Shown here: positions 1 to 6,444 of the stretch, one piece after another
Position numbering within the stretch: the first letter of the stretch is position 1
Layout of the letters: every line of letters begins with the position of its first letter
Assembly (NCBI GenBank): GCA_022712835.1
Contig: JAFLJU010000155.1
Coordinates: 1 to 12,026, forward strand
Length of the DNA: 12,026 nucleotides
Source of the DNA: Desulfobacteraceae bacterium
Lineage (GTDB): Bacteria > Desulfobacterota > Desulfobacteria > Desulfobacterales > Desulfobacteraceae
Direction: 5' to 3'
The notes under the pieces: generated by a model
The model's database searches: none
The model's input: the letters and a program-made list of their open reading frames with translations, nothing else
Told to the model about the DNA's origin: nothing
Position numbers and translations under genes: made by a program

Positions 1-1627
1 TACTATCAATTTTACTCTCAATGGCTTCTGCCACCCAGAGTGTCAGATCCATGGCCTTTATTTCATCAATTTTTCCCGGAGTGTCCGAGGAGAAAAGGGC
101 AGCAAAAAAAGGTTTGAATACCTCGGGTTCAATGGGGGCCAAGCTGCATTCAGATGCCGTGTCCAGGTTGAGGCGGTTCCTGGCCCAGAGGGTCAACATC
201 AGGCTTTTATAGGTCAAAACCCCATGGGTAAAGGATGCAAGATCCAGGGGCAGTTTCCCAATGATTTGGTCCAGATCGATGATCTGGGTTAATTTCGTGT
301 CGGTTGTCTTGATATCGGCAAGGCTTGTGAAATGCCGGTATAATTCCCCGTTCTGGTAATTGTCGTAGTACATGGGGCGCTCCAGGAGAAGCCCGCCGAT
401 CGCTCCGAGATAATCTTCTGTCAAAAAGTTTAAGGGCAGGCGCTCTTCTTTCATAAAACTGTCGTCATACCAGTTTCTGGCCTTGGTTCTCAGCTGAATT
501 CCTGCCCGTGATCCGGTTCTGAAAATATCTTCAAGAAAGTATTTTTCAATCGCATCCCGGGCGGATTCCATTGTGGGGTTGCCCTTGAGAATAACCTCAA
601 GGCCAAGGCTCAGGTACGCCGTGGCCTTTTGGATGATTTTTTTTATGGATTCCGGGTTTTTGATTTTGACCCTGTCCGCTGAAATGATTTTATTGCTCAG
701 GGCCGCAATTTCCGAATTGAGTTCAAGCAGAAACACCGGGTCTAAAAGTTCAAGGGTTTTGACAAAGAGATTATCCCCTTCAATGAACTGGGTGAACAGC
801 TGGGGGGGCAGGGGGATATCTGGGTCAAAGGCCTGGTGGATTTTGAGAGTTTTCGGCCTTTTTCTAAGGGAGGAAAGGTCCGTGGGCTGGTAAATACCAA
901 TGGCCTCATGGGTGGGCAAAAATCCTTTTTCTGCCAGGCGCAGGCTTTTCAGCCGGAATTGTTCTTCTTCTGTTTCCGACGTCATCACGGCGCAGGTTTC
1001 CAGGAGCAGGCCGTGGAAGACGTGTAAATCCATATCAGCCACGCATCGCAGCATCTGTTCAATCAGTTCTGGTGCGGTTTGGGCCAGGATCTTATCCATC
1101 TCTTCGGAGCCGTCGGTGGGGATATCCGGGTCGACCTTGAGGGGAAACCTGAAATAAAATTTGTCATCCAGAGTGACATAGTCATCATAATCTTCGGGTA
1201 CCCATTCATCATGCTCCCGGATAAATATGCTCATGTTTTTAAACAGGTAAAATTCGAAATAATCCGGTTTTTCCTTGATGATCCAGCGCAGCAGTCGCTG
1301 GGGGGCTGCCTTGAACAGCAGGTCAAGAGCCTGGGTCATGGTGTGGAGATCCAACCGGTCATCGTCCCAGACTTCCACATCCAGGATATATTCCCATTGG
1401 GCCGAGGTGGCCATGGCAAGTATGGGTAAAAAATCCTCCCCCCCAATCTTGTGCATGAGAAAATAAAGGTCCTGGTCTGGAAAAGACTGAACCAGGGTTG
1501 CCGGAGAAGGCGCTTCCAGGATCAGGTCCAATGCCGTCTCGGACTGACTTGTCAGGATTTCCTGGCGTTGGGTGGCAAGTTTTACGGCCCGTTGCTCTAA
1601 ATTGGCCAGATGGTGCTTATGGTTCAT
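1..1627 (-). CDS. DUF6178 family protein, 3' end outside window
   Basis: An open frame of 542 codons runs from the ATG at 1627-1625 to the left edge with no stop, so the C-terminus is missing. I translated the whole stretch by hand and found no interruption. The protein is soluble-looking and rich in Leu and acidic residues, with no signal peptide or membrane segment. Stretches such as APSPATLVQSF (about residues 36-46), QWEYILDVEVWDDDRLDL (about 76-93) and RLAEKGFLPTHEAIGIYQP (about 236-254) match my memory of the DUF6178 family of Desulfobacterota, whose members are about 550-600 residues. Only a short tail should therefore be missing. The function of the family is unknown. The start is supported by an AGGAG Shine-Dalgarno 8 nt upstream. 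The ATG overlaps the TGA of the radical SAM gene (ATGA), which predicts translational coupling. The coding frame is firm; the family name is recalled, not searched. Confidence 0.8.
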   Translation of the reverse strand, partial: MNHKHHLANLEQRAVKLATQRQEILTSQSETALDLILEAPSPATLVQSFPDQDLYFLMHKIGGEDFLPILAMATSAQWEYILDVEVWDDDRLDLHTMTQALDLLFKAAPQRLLRWIIKEKPDYFEFYLFKNMSIFIREHDEWVPEDYDDYVTLDDKFYFRFPLKVDPDIPTDGSEEMDKILAQTAPELIEQMLRCVADMDLHVFHGLLLETCAVMTSETEEEQFRLKSLRLAEKGFLPTHEAIGIYQPTDLSSLRKRPKTLKIHQAFDPDIPLPPQLFTQFIEGDNLFVKTLELLDPVFLLELNSEIAALSNKIISADRVKIKNPESIKKIIQKATAYLSLGLEVILKGNPTMESARDAIEKYFLEDIFRTGSRAGIQLRTKARNWYDDSFMKEERLPLNFLTEDYLGAIGGLLLERPMYYDNYQNGELYRHFTSLADIKTTDTKLTQIIDLDQIIGKLPLDLASFTHGVLTYKSLMLTLWARNRLNLDTASECSLAPIEPEVFKPFFAALFSSDTPGKIDEIKAMDLTLWVAEAIESKIDS

Positions 1628-3330
1628 GGTGTTTTCTCCTGGGAGTTACAAATAGTGATATAATGGGCAATGCCCGGGTCATCCCTGAAGGGGATAAAAA
1701 AGGGCAGGGCCTCTTTAAATTGGTTCTGGTTCATGTGGCAGACCCCCATACACACGCTCAACTCTTTGTTGCCGGGGAAATGGTCAAGGCCCTTTGTTAG
1801 ATGAATGGCAGCCTCTGAAAATTGTTTTTGTTTTTGAAGCACCATGGCAATTCCCATGAAGGCTCTTGGGTCGGGAGAATAGGACAACGCCCTTGTGAAA
1901 AGGTGCTGCGCTATTTTCTCCGGGGTTTTGATCCGGGGGTCATTTGCATATTCCCCTTGTGAAAAGGTCATGGCAAGTCTGGAAAGAAAATCTGCGTGGA
2001 AGGGGTAGAGGCGTTTGTCTTCCACCAGGTCAATTTGATTTGCAAATTGGGGCAGATGATCAAAAAATGTATTTCTGAGCCGGTCGCCATAGGCTTTGAC
2101 CCTATGGAAATCAAGGGTTTCGTCCAGCTCAAACCAGGGCAGATCTTCAATCCTTTTGTGCCAGATCTCATCGGTGATCTGTTTTTTTTGAAGGGCTTGC
2201 CGGTATAGATGGGTGCCTGGGTAAATCACCAGCAGATAAAAAATGGTGCCCAGGGGGGCAAGCTGGATCAATAGATCGCAGCTTTCTTTTATGGTCTCAT
2301 CTGTTTCACCGGGGGACCCATAGATAAAATAGGCCCGGGCCATGATGCCGTAGGAGATTGTCAGGGCAAAGGCCTGGATGCAGGCCTCATTGGAAATGGG
2401 TTTGCCCAGAAGTTTCTTGATTTGTTGGGAACCGGATTCAACCCCGAAACTGATTTGAATACAGCCAGCCTGGCGCATCCAGAACAACAGTTCCTTGTCA
2501 ATATAGTCCACCCGGGAGATGGCACTCCAGGTGATGTGAAGATTCGCTGCAATCAGGATTTGACACAGCTCGATCACACGAATCCTATCCATGGTAAAGG
2601 TGTCATCGGAGATATAAAAATGGGTGACCCCCTTTTGGGCCAGATTCTTAATCTCTTCGGCAAACCAAAGTGCCGAATGGCAGCGGATATTATGGTTTCC
2701 CCAGAATTTTGGAGAACCACAAAAAGTGCATTTTCCCGGACACCCCCGGGACATGGCCAAATGCTGGTAGACAAAATACCGGGAGGGGTGGGGCAACAAA
2801 TCCAGGTCGGTAATGGGGTCACAGGGTCCTGTCTCAACCAGGTTACCATTTTTCCACAGGGCAATCCCCTTGATTTTCCGGATAGACGCGTCTTTTAGCG
2901 TGTTCCCATTTTCCAGGGCCTGAACAATTAAGAGAAGTGTGGACTCGCCTTCCCCCTGGACCATGATGTCAACTTCCGGGCAAACCGAGAACAGATGGGC
3001 CGCCATAAAGGTGGGTGCCGGGCCGCCAAACAGGATCCAGGCGTGGGGCAGACGTTTCTTTGCTTCCTTTGCACAGGCAACGGCATTGATCCTATTGGGG
3101 TTGGTCACGGAAAACCCAATCATATCCGGTTTTTCCTTTTCAATGACCGCGTTGAAGGTTTTGAGTGTATCCGTGTCCCCCTCCAAAGAGGCCAGATTGA
3201 GAATGCGGGCATCAAATCCCTTGTCCAGCAGGAGGGCTGCCATGTAATAAATTCCGATGGGAATCCCCTTTGCATCATCACTTGTGATCCTTGGATCCAG
3301 GCAGGAGGGGTTTACAAACAAAATCTTCAT
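1624..3330 (-). CDS. B12-binding-like radical SAM protein with C-terminal TPR-like region
   Basis: A 568-residue radical SAM enzyme. The N-terminal 1-175 region looks like the Rossmann-type B12-binding domain of this superfamily: MKILFVNPS start, IGFSV near 71, LFGGPAPT near 100, and an EGE near 127. I do not see the DxHxxG cobalamin-ligand motif, so any B12 would be bound without the usual lower histidine. The radical SAM core follows, with the [4Fe-4S] motif CPGKCTFC (Cys197, Cys201, Cys204), YISDDTF near 239-245 and SFGVESGS near 294-301. After about residue 450 the sequence becomes helical and TPR-like (FTRALSYSPDPRAFMGIAMV, then FPGNKELSVCMGVCHMNQNQ), which suggests protein-protein contact. 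It starts 6 bp after the nitroreductase stop, with only a weak Shine-Dalgarno, and its TGA overlaps the DUF6178 ATG. The substrate cannot be told. Radical SAM membership is certain; B12 use is inference. Confidence 0.9.
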   Translation of the reverse strand: MKILFVNPSCLDPRITSDDAKGIPIGIYYMAALLLDKGFDARILNLASLEGDTDTLKTFNAVIEKEKPDMIGFSVTNPNRINAVACAKEAKKRLPHAWILFGGPAPTFMAAHLFSVCPEVDIMVQGEGESTLLLIVQALENGNTLKDASIRKIKGIALWKNGNLVETGPCDPITDLDLLPHPSRYFVYQHLAMSRGCPGKCTFCGSPKFWGNHNIRCHSALWFAEEIKNLAQKGVTHFYISDDTFTMDRIRVIELCQILIAANLHITWSAISRVDYIDKELLFWMRQAGCIQISFGVESGSQQIKKLLGKPISNEACIQAFALTISYGIMARAYFIYGSPGETDETIKESCDLLIQLAPLGTIFYLLVIYPGTHLYRQALQKKQITDEIWHKRIEDLPWFELDETLDFHRVKAYGDRLRNTFFDHLPQFANQIDLVEDKRLYPFHADFLSRLAMTFSQGEYANDPRIKTPEKIAQHLFTRALSYSPDPRAFMGIAMVLQKQKQFSEAAIHLTKGLDHFPGNKELSVCMGVCHMNQNQFKEALPFFIPFRDDPGIAHYITICNSQEKTP

Positions 3331-3336
3331 GAGATA

Positions 3337-3918
3337 TTACCAGGCACCGACAATGAGGTCAGACAGCTTTCTTTTGGGAACATGGTGTACACCGCGTTCA
3401 TCCCGGAAGTATTTGATATTTCCGTCTTCGCCTACTGTATCGATCTGGATGGTTTCAACGGGTTTGCCAAGGGCAATGATAAGTTTGACTTCCATCTGGT
3501 CTTCAATATTGAGAAAACCGGCAATTTTTTTGATATTAATGGCCGCGAACATACAGCCAGCAAGCCCTTGATCCCGGGCTCCCAGTAAAATTGTCTGGGC
3601 GGCAATTCCGTGGTCGCACCAAAATTTGTCCGCCACCTTTTTGTCCCCTATGATCACAATATACCCCGTGGGTTGTTCCGGCTTTTCCGGTCCCTTCCAG
3701 TCGGTCAAATAGGCCGCCCACCCCAGACAGGAAAAAATTTCATCATTTTTCTGCCCATTGGTGGAGATTATATATTTCAAGGGCTGCTTATTGCCAGCCG
3801 ATGCACAGTGTCGGGCAAGATCCACAAGTTCTTCCAGGGTTTTAATATCCAGTTTATGGGTATGGTCAAACCGTCTGCACGATCGGTTCTCTTTCACCAG
3901 ATCTTTAAATGGTTTCAT
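3337..3918 (-). CDS. nitroreductase family flavoprotein
   Basis: A 193-residue protein with the layout of the FMN-dependent nitroreductase family: NRSCRRF at 11-17 (the phosphate-binding Arg/Ser segment), SAGNKQP at 40-46, the central helix CDHGIAAQTILLGARDQGLAGC (101-122), and ALGKP at 149-153. It ends with a GVHHVPKRKLSDLIV segment seen in one branch of the family. Members use NAD(P)H and FMN to reduce nitro groups, quinones or other electrophiles, usually as cytoplasmic homodimers; the natural substrate cannot be read from sequence. The length is normal for the family. The start is supported by AAAGGA about 8 nt before the ATG. It lies 58 bp after rdgB in the same direction and 6 bp before the radical SAM gene, so it is an operon member. 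The spacer before it holds a 9-bp direct repeat (TTTATTCGG at 3944 and 3960). Confidence 0.88.
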   Translation of the reverse strand: MKPFKDLVKENRSCRRFDHTHKLDIKTLEELVDLARHCASAGNKQPLKYIISTNGQKNDEIFSCLGWAAYLTDWKGPEKPEQPTGYIVIIGDKKVADKFWCDHGIAAQTILLGARDQGLAGCMFAAINIKKIAGFLNIEDQMEVKLIIALGKPVETIQIDTVGEDGNIKYFRDERGVHHVPKRKLSDLIVGAW

Positions 3919-3976
3919 CTGTTTTTCCTTTAGTCTGCTTTTTTTTATTCGGCGGGCCCTTTATTCGGTGAATCAT

Positions 3977-4627
3977 TTATTCTGATGGTCCTTGACAGGG
4001 AACCCTGGAAAACTGGGGCATATTCATCTCCAGCCATTCGATGATCTTATTCATTTCCCTGGACACGTCCTTTAATGCCTTACCCCGGTGGCTGATATCT
4101 CCTTTTTCTGCAATGGAGAGCTGGGCAAAGGTTTTGTCCAATTCGGGGAAAAAGAACAGGGGATCATATCCAAATCCGTTGTCTCCGGCTGGCTCCCGGG
4201 TAAGGACCCCTTCACAACGGCCCTCATAGGTCAATGCAGCTCCCGTGGGCACGGCGATGGAAATCACACATTCAAAGGCGGCCTTCCGGTTTTCTTCATC
4301 CTTTAATGCGTCCAGCAGCTTATCCACATTCTGGGCATCCGTGGCATTGTCTCCGGCATACCGGGCGGAATATACCCCCGGGGCTCCGTCAAGAGCTTCC
4401 ACACAAAGACCTGAATCATCTGCCATGGCCGGATACCCCAGTACCTTTGCGGTAAAAGATGCTTTTTTGTAGGCATTGTCATCAAAGGTTTCTCCATCCT
4501 CAATCACTTCGGGGATGGGGCCGAAGTCTGAAAGATCTTTGATCTCAATGGGAAAATCCTTGAGTAATTCTTTGAATTCCTTTGTCTTTCCCTTATTGGT
4601 TGTGGCCAGCACAATTATCTGTTTCAC
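3977..4627 (-). CDS. rdgB: RdgB/HAM1 family XTP/dITP pyrophosphatase
   Basis: A 216-residue member of the Ham1/RdgB family, which hydrolyses XTP, dITP and ITP to the monophosphate plus pyrophosphate and so keeps deaminated purines out of DNA and RNA. Diagnostic motifs are all present: ATTNKGK at 8-14 (nucleotide phosphate binding), MADDSGL at 68-74 (catalytic and metal-binding acidic residues), GVYSARYAG near 84-92, GFGYDP at 151-156 (base pocket) and SHRGKA at 179-184. The length is slightly over the usual 195-205 because of a short C-terminal tail. The start codon is GTG (4627-4625), preceded by GGAG with a 9-nt spacer. A TTTACA/TATATT promoter lies about 50 bp further upstream. It is the first gene of a four-gene minus-strand operon. 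Housekeeping role known for the family; the link to the downstream genes is inference. Confidence 0.96.
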   Translation of the reverse strand: MKQIIVLATTNKGKTKEFKELLKDFPIEIKDLSDFGPIPEVIEDGETFDDNAYKKASFTAKVLGYPAMADDSGLCVEALDGAPGVYSARYAGDNATDAQNVDKLLDALKDEENRKAAFECVISIAVPTGAALTYEGRCEGVLTREPAGDNGFGYDPLFFFPELDKTFAQLSIAEKGDISHRGKALKDVSREMNKIIEWLEMNMPQFSRVPCQGPSE

Positions 4628-4678
4628 TGTTGGTTACTCCGTTTCACTTAGGTTAAATTTCAAATTTAAATATGGGGT

Positions 4679-4707
4679 AATATAAGTCCCGGGTCAGGCT
4701 TTGTAAA
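4679..4707 (-). promoter_or_regulatory. sigma70-type promoter of the rdgB operon
   Basis: Read on the minus strand, TTTACA (4707-4702) and TATATT (4684-4679) are separated by exactly 17 bp, each matching the consensus at 5 of 6 positions. Transcription would start near 4672, giving a leader of about 45 nt before the GTG of rdgB. No other promoter this good lies upstream of the four leftward genes. Confidence 0.7.
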
Positions 4708-4713
4708 GTAGTG

Positions 4714-4749
4714 CAGGCAATTCAGGGAAATTGGGTAACCGATTGCCTG
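4714..4749. repeat. 8-bp inverted repeat, candidate operator
   Basis: CAGGCAAT (4714-4721) and ATTGCCTG (4742-4749) form a perfect 8-bp inverted repeat around a 20-nt centre that contains the palindrome GGTAACC (4734-4740). An overlapping pair CCTGAT (4746-4751)/ATCAGG (4765-4770) could form a competing stem. TCAGGCTT occurs directly at 4694-4701 and 4766-4773. The repeat sits between the rdgB -35 box and the small gene reading the other way, a position where a shared regulator could bind. There is no evidence for which regulator. Confidence 0.4.
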
Positions 4750-4771
4750 ATCAAGTCAGTCTAAATCAGGC

Positions 4772-4800
4772 TTGATATTGAAATGACATTATATTATTTT
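4772..4800 (+). promoter_or_regulatory. candidate promoter for the 62-codon gene
   Basis: TTGATA (4772-4777) and TATTTT (4795-4800) are 17 bp apart in an AT-rich stretch. Each is only a partial match, and several overlapping AT-rich hexamers could serve as the -10 instead. It would give a leader of about 55 nt. Confidence 0.35.
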
Positions 4801-4861
4801 AGAAGGCTGTTAAGACTTTACCGGCAAAAAACAAAATTCACTGAGGGTTAGTTTAACTATC

Positions 4862-5050
4862 ATGACATATAATTTTGACCCAGACAAATGGTATGAGAAT
4901 GAATTCTTCATGATCCAGATCAAACTGAAAAAAGATGAATTAACACAGGAAGAATATGACCTGGCCGTGTCGGATCTGGATCAGAAAATGGAAGAGATGT
5001 GGCAGCGGTTGGACGGGACATATCAGATAGGTTCTGAAATTAAAAAATGA
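4862..5050 (+). CDS. small acidic conserved-looking protein, unknown function
   Basis: A 62-residue protein with an aromatic N-terminus (FDPDKWYENEFF, residues 5-16) followed by a charged helical part (KLKKDELTQEEYDLAVSDLD) and an RLDGTYQ motif near residues 49-55. This pattern (YDFDPDxWYENE, a helical hairpin, EEMWxRLDGTY) looks like a small family I have met in Desulfobacterota genomes, but I cannot name it and no function is known to me. There is no signal peptide or membrane segment. The start is the only ATG in frame. The nearest purine-rich ribosome site, GAGG at 4843-4846, is 15 nt away, which is longer than usual. Transcribed divergently from rdgB, it ends facing the coiled-coil gene. 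The protein-like amino acid pattern, not length, is the reason to accept it. Confidence 0.7.
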   Translation: MTYNFDPDKWYENEFFMIQIKLKKDELTQEEYDLAVSDLDQKMEEMWQRLDGTYQIGSEIKK

Positions 5051-5083
5051 AATATTTCGCCAATATGATTTTAAAAATGAGGC

Positions 5084-5117
5084 GGGATGCTGATTCACCT
5101 GCGTTCATCAGCATCCC
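5084..5117 (-). terminator. perfect 11-bp hairpin between convergent genes, likely terminator
   Basis: GGGATGCTGAT (5084-5094) pairs perfectly with ATCAGCATCCC (5107-5117) around a 12-nt loop. On the minus strand it is followed after a few bases by a run of five Ts (5076-5072 region), which fits a factor-independent terminator for the coiled-coil gene ending at 5216. On the plus strand the downstream bases are A-rich with no T-run, so termination of the small gene is less certain. The loop and flank (GATGAACGCAGGTGAATCAG on the minus strand) resemble a dispersed repeat type common in Desulfobacterota genomes, so it may instead be a repeat remnant. Confidence 0.5.
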
Positions 5118-5215
5118 ACTAAAGAAAAAATAGACAAGTTGTACTCCATTCTTCCTGTCCCATTCTTCGTGTTCTAGCAACTTTCAATTTGGGAATGTTC
5201 AATTTTCTGACAATA

Positions 5216-6184
5216 TTATCCTTCTGCCGTTTTTTCGAGTTCATCCAGTTTGTCAGGATCAGAAACGGCAATGTCGACAAGGCATTGTGGGATAGAGCTT
5301 TGTTCACACATCGTCCTGATTTCTTTCTCTACTTCGCTAAATTCCATTATTTCACGAATAGAATCGATGTGGTCAATCATATCACCCGGGGTAATATCTT
5401 CCAAAGAAGGACCTGCGGCCTCCGCCTTTTTCTTCGCGGCTGCTTCCTCAGCTAACCGTTGTTGCTCCTTGATTTCCTCTTCCATGGCTTTTTTGGCATT
5501 GTTAATAGCAGCCTGGTCAACTGCTGCCATTTCTATGATCAAGTCCTCTGCCACATTATTTGTAATTAAGTGCTTCACCTTTTCTTCGTCTGATTTTCCG
5601 TCGACCTTCTCCAGCAGATTTGCCACTCTTTCTCTCTCTGCTTTTTCCTTTGCAATCTCAGCCTCGACCTCGACCAGTTTTTCTTCTGTAATGCCTAATT
5701 TAGTGACGATCACCTCGCGTTCTAATAGTTCTCCAATGAGGTATCGGATACTTTCATTTTCAGACATTTCTTTTGCTTTTTTTACAAGCAAATCGAGTCT
5801 TGTCTCTTCGACAATCCGTATGATGTCCAGTCTGCACTCGACTTTCTTGAGTTCTTTCCAAGTTTCACCAAGGTTGTCGATAAGCTTACTGGTCGCTGAA
5901 TAAGGATCGGGTACGTCTTCCAGAGAAAGCGCTGCAATCGCAGCGTTAAAATCCTTCATCAGCGGCCTTCCAACTATCAGCATCTCATCCATCGCCCATC
6001 TCAATTGCATCATCTTGCCTCCGCGTTTGGAGACATCAAACCCTTCATCATCAAGCTCGCCCACAATTTTTTGAATCGCTGCTTCCTTGGCTTGCCCTGA
6101 GAGTTCTCCTGGGTTAAGCTCAAGCAATTTCTCTTCAATTCCTACCCATAGTGGTTTTTTTTCAGTTTCATCGGTTGTTGCCAT
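5216..6184 (-). CDS. unrecognised acidic coiled-coil protein
   Basis: A 322-residue cytoplasmic-looking protein that I do not recognise. Residues 1-90 are mixed (PLWVGIEEKLLELNPGELSG, then a KRGGKMMQLRWAMDEMLIVG segment). Residues 95-195 are helical and highly charged (VEAEIAKEKAERERVANLLE). Residues 225-257 form a low-complexity Ala/Glu/Lys coiled coil (EEEIKEQQRLAEEAAAKKKA). Residues 260-318 are a separate C-terminal segment (LEDITPGDMIDHIDSIREIM ... SSIPQCLVDIAVSDPDKLDE). It has no transmembrane helix, signal peptide or catalytic motif. The ATG at 6184 has a strong AAAGGAG site 8 nt upstream, so it is surely translated. It appears monocistronic, with AT-rich flanks and lower GC by eye than the neighbouring genes, which may hint at separate origin. 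The shape suggests a structural or scaffold protein, but that is only inference. Confidence 0.82.
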   Translation of the reverse strand: MATTDETEKKPLWVGIEEKLLELNPGELSGQAKEAAIQKIVGELDDEGFDVSKRGGKMMQLRWAMDEMLIVGRPLMKDFNAAIAALSLEDVPDPYSATSKLIDNLGETWKELKKVECRLDIIRIVEETRLDLLVKKAKEMSENESIRYLIGELLEREVIVTKLGITEEKLVEVEAEIAKEKAERERVANLLEKVDGKSDEEKVKHLITNNVAEDLIIEMAAVDQAAINNAKKAMEEEIKEQQRLAEEAAAKKKAEAAGPSLEDITPGDMIDHIDSIREIMEFSEVEKEIRTMCEQSSIPQCLVDIAVSDPDKLDELEKTAEG

Positions 6185-6257
6185 TTTTTAATCTCCTTTA
6201 GTTGATATGTTTTGCCTAATTTTAATTCGGAGCCCTAATCGCTGCATGAAAATTATT

Positions 6258-6263
6258 ATTATA
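6258..6263 (-). promoter_or_regulatory. possible -10 box for the coiled-coil gene
   Basis: A perfect TATAAT is read on the minus strand 74 bp upstream of the start codon, but no convincing -35 hexamer lies 16-18 bp before it. The surrounding 6185-6300 stretch is very AT-rich, so chance matches are expected. Confidence 0.25.
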
Positions 6264-6293
6264 TCTGTTTAACTCTTGAAGATATAATTGATT

Positions 6294-6337
6294 CCGTTCA
6301 ATTTTGCCAGATTAAAATTTCTATATTGGTTGAACGG
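6294..6337. repeat. 8-bp inverted repeat in divergent intergenic region
   Basis: CCGTTCAA (6294-6301) and TTGAACGG (6330-6337) are a perfect inverted repeat with a 28-nt centre. A second pair, AATTTT (6300-6305)/AAAATT (6314-6319), overlaps its left arm. It lies in the 260-bp gap between the divergent coiled-coil and DHH genes, about 40 bp upstream of the DHH promoter, where it could be an operator. Chance is possible in this AT-rich gap. Confidence 0.3.
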
Positions 6338-6376
6338 TAATTTTCGATTTCTGGATAGGATGTGGGTATTTATTCT

Positions 6377-6405
6377 TTGCCGAACCCCTTTGTTTTGTAT
6401 ATACT
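6377..6405 (+). promoter_or_regulatory. sigma70-type promoter of the DHH/CBS gene
   Basis: TTGCCG (6377-6382) and TATACT (6400-6405) are 17 bp apart. The -10 matches 5 of 6 and the -35 matches 4 of 6. Transcription would start near 6412, leaving about 33 nt before the ATG, which is preceded by a strong GGAGG at 6436-6440. Confidence 0.5.
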
Positions 6406-6444
6406 GGATGGACAAAAAAAACAGATAGATTACCCGGAGGAAAT

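Noticed and set aside
2422..2898. 158-codon open frame opposite the radical SAM gene
   Set aside because: Antisense to the Fe-S cluster motif region; no family resemblance.
3944..3968. 9-bp direct repeat TTTATTCGG in the rdgB/nitroreductase spacer as a possible attachment site
   Set aside because: Short, only 16 bp apart, and with no integrase or inserted gene nearby.
5119..5307. 62-codon minus-strand frame overlapping the end of the coiled-coil gene
   Set aside because: Overlaps a better gene for a third of its length, no ribosome site, and a basic, patternless sequence.
5250..5903. 217-codon open frame on the plus strand opposite the coiled-coil gene
   Set aside because: Serine/phenylalanine-rich composition typical of the antisense of a Glu/Lys-rich gene; no ribosome site, and the opposite frame has a strong one.
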